A stretch of DNA of 64,000 nt from Megachile rotundata (Eukaryota > Arthropoda > Insecta > Hymenoptera > Megachilidae), in NCBI RefSeq assembly GCF_050947335.1, contig NC_134993.1:9982001-10046000 (forward strand). Direction: 5' to 3'. Both the position numbers and the translations under genes were made by a program. Position 1 is the first letter of the stretch, and the number at the start of each line of letters is the position of its first letter. Shown here piece after piece: positions 53,601-59,600 of the stretch. The notes beneath the pieces are model-generated. The model worked only from the letters and a program-made list of their open reading frames with translations, ran no database searches and was not told the origin of the DNA.

Positions 53601-56600
53601 ATTGTCATATAAATGTTATCGTTGAAAATTTCGATATAATGCAATCGTTCATAGCTCCAATGAGTTAGCCTTTTAAAATTGCAATATATTAAGAGCATCG
53701 GAGAAAATTGCAATATACCAAATCAAACCAAAAATATTTACAGACCACCGTATTAACCGACCCCCGTATCGATATTTAATCACTCATCATACCAAAAGGC
53801 AATCGATTGAACGAATTACCATCGTTTGCAGTCGCCCCATCGGGAGTAATGATCACCGGACCAACCGAGGCCAAAGCGGACGAACAAGTGGTGATCACTT
53901 GCACGACGGAGAACTCGAACCCGCCAGCGGACATCAAGTGGACCGTAGACGGACACAATTTTGAAAGCAACGCGTCGCGAACGGAACCGGCTCCTCAGGG
54001 TGGTTGGATCACATCGTCCAACGTGACATTCAACATTAACCGCACTAGTCGCAGTATCGTGGTGATATGCGACGCGTCTAACGCCAAACTGACGGAGAAC
54101 GTCGTCAGAACGCACACCATAACTGTGATTTGTGAGTACACGAGCAGGCAATTGGGTGAATGAATGCGATGTAAACGTAATCCGAGCACAATCTGGACTT
54201 AGACCGGGATTAATATCATGCTAATCCGCAGGCAAGCTTAGACTTTGCTGCGCCGTTTACCTCATATCTTATCAGTTTAAACGGGATCTATGAATCCCGA
54301 TCTGTCGTAAATCCGGGAATACGAATCTTCGCTGGAAATTAATTCTAACTTAATCCGGAACATCGTGTTAAAAGGCTTTGTTCACTCTATACGTGAAACT
54401 TGTCATTTTGATACCACATTTGTAACTTTAGCCTCGTCTTATTTTGCCAGATCCACCCTCGAAGCTGACCATCACGGGATATGAAGAGGGAACCACCATT
54501 GATGCGGGAACTGTTCTCAGACTTATGTGCACAGCCATGTCTGGCAACCCTTTGGCTACATTGAGTTGGTACAAAAATGATAGGAAGGTTAGCAAATATA
54601 TTGTACTTATTTTGCCATACTAATTTAGTATTTTATTGTCTGTGATGATAGGTACATTATTTACATTATGATAGATACATTATTTACATTATAATAGGTA
54701 CATTATGCATTAATAAATACATATGTACTTATCTGTAAAGCGTAAACTCTACAATTTAACATATAACCAAGTTCATCGTCAGGTATTCGTCATAGGTAGA
54801 TGCTGATGTGTTCATTGCTTATATAACCACTTTAGAAAATAGAAATTTGTGTATTTTTTGTTTAAATACAAACTTGGTGAAATACTCATGGTGAAAATAA
54901 AACTAGTGAACCTAAAGCGACACATAAATTCAACTAAACTAATAGTATTTTCACTGAAGTAATCAACAGTACCCATCTTGTATAGAATTATGTAACATTC
55001 AGATCTATAAAAACATTCAAAATTAATATCTCTATGAATAGTACCTAGGAATTGTATGTAGGTTGATTTTTAAAGATTTCATGATCAAATTTTTCAAATG
55101 AAACATATTTCTTGTAATTTATAGTAGTCGTTGACAAGATTTTGTATGAAAGTAGGATACTGAATAACTTGTACAGCAATAACATAAGTTTTATTGACAA
55201 TGACTTGTTCAACTTGTTATGTGACATTAATACATATGAGCTTATTAATTAATATACATGTTTAATATACACATACTTGTGATGTGACGTTAATATACTC
55301 ATATTTGTTTTATATAAAAATATATACATACCTGTGTTTTAACGTTATCCTACACATACTTGTTGTATGACAATATACTCATACTTGTGATATAACAATA
55401 TACACATGTGTTATGACATTAATATATTCATATTTGTTTTATATAAAAATATATACATACTTGTGTTTTAACGTTAACCTACACATACTTGTTGTATGAC
55501 AATATACTCATACTTGTGATATAACAACATACACATGTGTTATGACATTAATATACTCATACTTATTATATGATAATACACTCACACTTATTATATGACA
55601 AAATACACATATATATCATATAACATTAAAATACATTTTAATACAGAAAATATTGTATCAAACAGACTTGAAATTTTGTCTAAAGTGTATAAATAAAAAT
55701 ACAAGTAGAAACATAAACGAGTAAACATATTTACCTAACCGCACATTTTCTGTTTTAGGTACTAGGAACGACCAGAACCCGAGACCATGCAGTTTCTAGT
55801 GAGCTGACGATACTCGTAAACGCTTCCGACAATAATGCTCGTATACGATGTGAAGCGTCGAATTCAGCGACTGAAATTCCTCTGCTTAAAGTCCTCGTTC
55901 TGAAAGTGAACTGTAAGACCCAACAAAACGTATATTTCGACGCATTGTTCTTGGCTTTTAGGTTAAATTAACTCTTGAACGTGGAACAGTCCGATCTTTG
56001 TTACTGTAGTGTCATTGGCATAACTTGAATTTTTATTTGTGGTGGATTAGCTTTTATTTAATCTAATTAATATTCTTCTATATTTAATTAAATATAATAT
56101 TTTATATTTTCTTTCTAGTATTCAATTTCATATTTTTAATATTTCACAGTACTTTCATATAATTTTTATAGTAGCGTCGCCATAGCAACCTTACATAGTT
56201 ACCGCCATATTGTAATAGAGCTCTCACCTCACGAATTCATGATCTCATATCTGCCTTATAGTACACAAATTTCAATTACTAATAAATGGAAAATCTTTTG
56301 CAGAAGTGATGAAATGTAATCACATAATAATAATGTAGTATAAATTTTTAAAATTCAAAAGACTATAAGAAATTCAGTTAAAGCAATGCATGTTAACTTT
56401 CACAAGGCTGACCCTAAGAACTCTCTTTTTTAACAAAATGCTTTACCGTTCGTTTATTTCTGAAGGGTGTGCTAGGTTTAGTATCTCTTCCAGATAATTT
56501 ATTTCAAGTTTGTTTTTCACCCCCAGTTCCCCCCGAAAAAGTGAAGATCACTCGCGAGCCTCAGAACCTGCACGCGGGCCAAGAGGGTCGTATTATTTGC

Positions 56601-59600
56601 GAATCGAGCAGCAGTAATCCAGCGGCAGAGATGTCATGGTGGAGGGGTGGTATTCCCGTACAGGGCACCAAAAACGGCACTAAACCCGGCTTACATGGTG
56701 GATTTCTGTCGTTCGTCGAGCTCACGTTGGATGTGACGGAAGAAATGAACGGGGAAGTGTACACGTGTCAGGCGAGAAACAATCAAATGGAGAGGTCAAT
56801 TCACGATGCCACCACCCTCGACGTGTTGTGTGAGTATACGAGCAGCAAAAATTGGGGGATCCATGAAATATCCATTGCTCTTCTTTTCTACATGTTTTAT
56901 TCCTTAAATAAATTTAAAGTCTTGCAAAAATAAAACATACCAAATATATTAATTTTAAGAAATTATTTATTTAATAGAAATTGTGGTCTAACTGCTGAGA
57001 CATTGACGTTGAAATCTTTTGATTGGGGTTCAAATCCAATTGAGGCAATTATTTTTTTTTGCAACAAATTTTGTAAAATTTTTTTGTAAATCATAAGTTA
57101 TAGATATACTATTTTTTATTTGTTTTTAATTAAACTTTTAAATATGAAATATATTATTTAATTAATAATAAATAGAAAGAGACTATCTAGACTTTTTGAG
57201 AAAATCAAGTTTTACAATTTTCAAAACTAAATATTTGCAAAATGATTAAATAGCAAAATTTGTTAATATAAAAATAAATTATTATTTAGTAATATTGAAA
57301 TAAATTTTACACTGTAAAATTCAGTAATATTTATTTATTTGCAAATTAGAAATTTTTCAAATATAACAAAAATTGAAATGTATTTAAATTATAATATTAA
57401 TTTTTTAGACTAAGAAATTATTTTTTCTATTTATATGAAATATAAATATAATTTATTTTTCTATTAGTAATGAAATATCATTTAGATGACATTAATATTG
57501 ATTTACAGACAAACCGATATTCTTCCCGATAGTGCCGTACGAATTAATTGGAATGGAAGGTGAACCTTTCGTAATTTCCGTCTCTGCCAGGGGAAATCCT
57601 AATGACATAAAATATACATGGACTAGAGATGGTTTGCCATTAGTCAGTAACAATAGAAGAATATCTGTTCGCGGTTCCACGTTGAATATTACTAAATTGG
57701 ACCGCCATGATGCCGGAACTTACATCTGTGAGGCGATTAACGAGGAGGGGACGACATTTTATCAACTGAATTTAACTGTTCAATGTAAGTGATTATAAGG
57801 AAATGATTAAATATGTGTAATTAAATTTTCTTTGGTTTGCAATTAAATAGAATTATTTGATTCAATTTTTGAGTAAGTACTGACATTATAAAGTTTCTTT
57901 AGTATTAAAATTAAATATAATTATTTGTATAGATTACAAATAGTATTTAATTGATATATGAATCAATAATTAGTTTTAAATTTTTTGTAGTAATTATTTA
58001 ATTTTTAAACTTTCAAATTTATAATTTTTTAATTTGAAAAATTTTTAAATTACAACGTTTATGAATATTTAGTTATTTGAACAAATTTGGGGAATTTCGA
58101 GATTGGTATAGAAACTCAAATCCCTAGGGTCCCTAGATTCCGGATCTATAATCTCCAAATTTTTGAACTTGCAAATCTCAAATTCCCTAGCTTTTAAATT
58201 TTTAGACACTCAGTGTTTAAGTTTTCAATCTTCCAAATTTTAAATTCTCTAATTACTAAATTTTCAAATTTCAAAATCCCTAACCTCTAAGTTCTCAAAT
58301 TTCCAAATTTCCAAACTTGCAAAACCAAAATTCCCTAAATTTCAAATTTTCAGATTCCCAATCTCCCAATTTTCAATCTTCCAAATTCCCAAATTCCCCA
58401 AATTCCTAAATTCCCAAATTCTTTAAATTCCCCAAATTTTCTAGATCCTTAAATTTCCCCAAATTCCCTAAGTTCCCCCAATTCTCTAAATTCTACAAAT
58501 TCCCCAAATTTCTAAATTCTCTAAATTCTCCAAATTTTCAAGATCCTTAAATTTCCCAAATTCCCTAAGTTTCCTCAATTCCCCAAATTCCCCAAATTCC
58601 CCAAATTCCTAAATTCCCAAATTCTCTAAATTCCCAAATTCTCTAAATTCCCCAAATTTTCTAGATCCTTAAATTTCCCCCAATTCCCCAAATTCCCCAA
58701 ATTCCCCAAATTCCTAAATTCCCAAATTCTCTAAATTCCCCAAATTTTCTAGATCCTTAAATTTCCCCCAATTCCCCAAATTCCCCAAATCCCCTAAGTT
58801 CCCCCAATTCTCTAAATTCCCCAAATTCCCCAAATTCCCAAATTCCCAAATTCCTAAATTCTTAAATTCTCTAAATTCTCCAAATTCTCAAGGTCCTTAA
58901 ATTTCCCAAAGTCCCCAAATTCCCTAAGTTTCCCCAATTCCCCAAATACTCAAATTTCCAAATTCCCAAATTCCCCAAATTTCCAAATCTGGAACCCCCA
59001 ATTTCTAAATCCCCCAACGTCCAAATCCCCAATCCCCAAATTTCCAAACCTTGAACCCCCAATTCCTGAATCCCCCAATATCCAAATCCCCAATTTCCAA
59101 ATTTCCAAATTTCGAACCCCCAGTTCCCAAATCCCTAATTCTCAAATTTCCAAACCTTGAACCCCCAATTCCTAAATTCCCCCAACATCCAAATCCTCAA
59201 TCCCCAAATACCCAAATTCCAAATATCCCAAATTGCAAAATCCCCAAATATTAAACTTTCCTCCCCAAATTCCAGACTACCCACTCCCCCAAATACCTAC
59301 ACCCCTTGATCACCGCAAATGTGTCTGTCACCCCAAATGTATCCTTGATAAACCTAAGTATCAACCTAAACATCATACCCCAACTGCTACCTCGACCAAC
59401 AGCTCCCAGTCTCCACATATCAAAATATTTGTAAAGATATATCAAGAACAATACTCCGTTGTATCCGAGCGTTTAACTTGTTAAACTTTACCACGACGTG
59501 TACATCGTTCGTCTTTCAGACGCGGCGAAAATTAAACGTACCTCGGCCTCGGGAATAGTATATCCTCCAGGAATCGAGGCGAAATTGTTCTGCGAGGTGG

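Noticed and set aside
53807..53831. Start of the Ig4 exon at an upstream TTG/ATG-like frame start
   Set aside because: The open frame runs into the intron by chance. The TTTGCAG acceptor at 53831 gives the phase-1 join that the previous exon requires.
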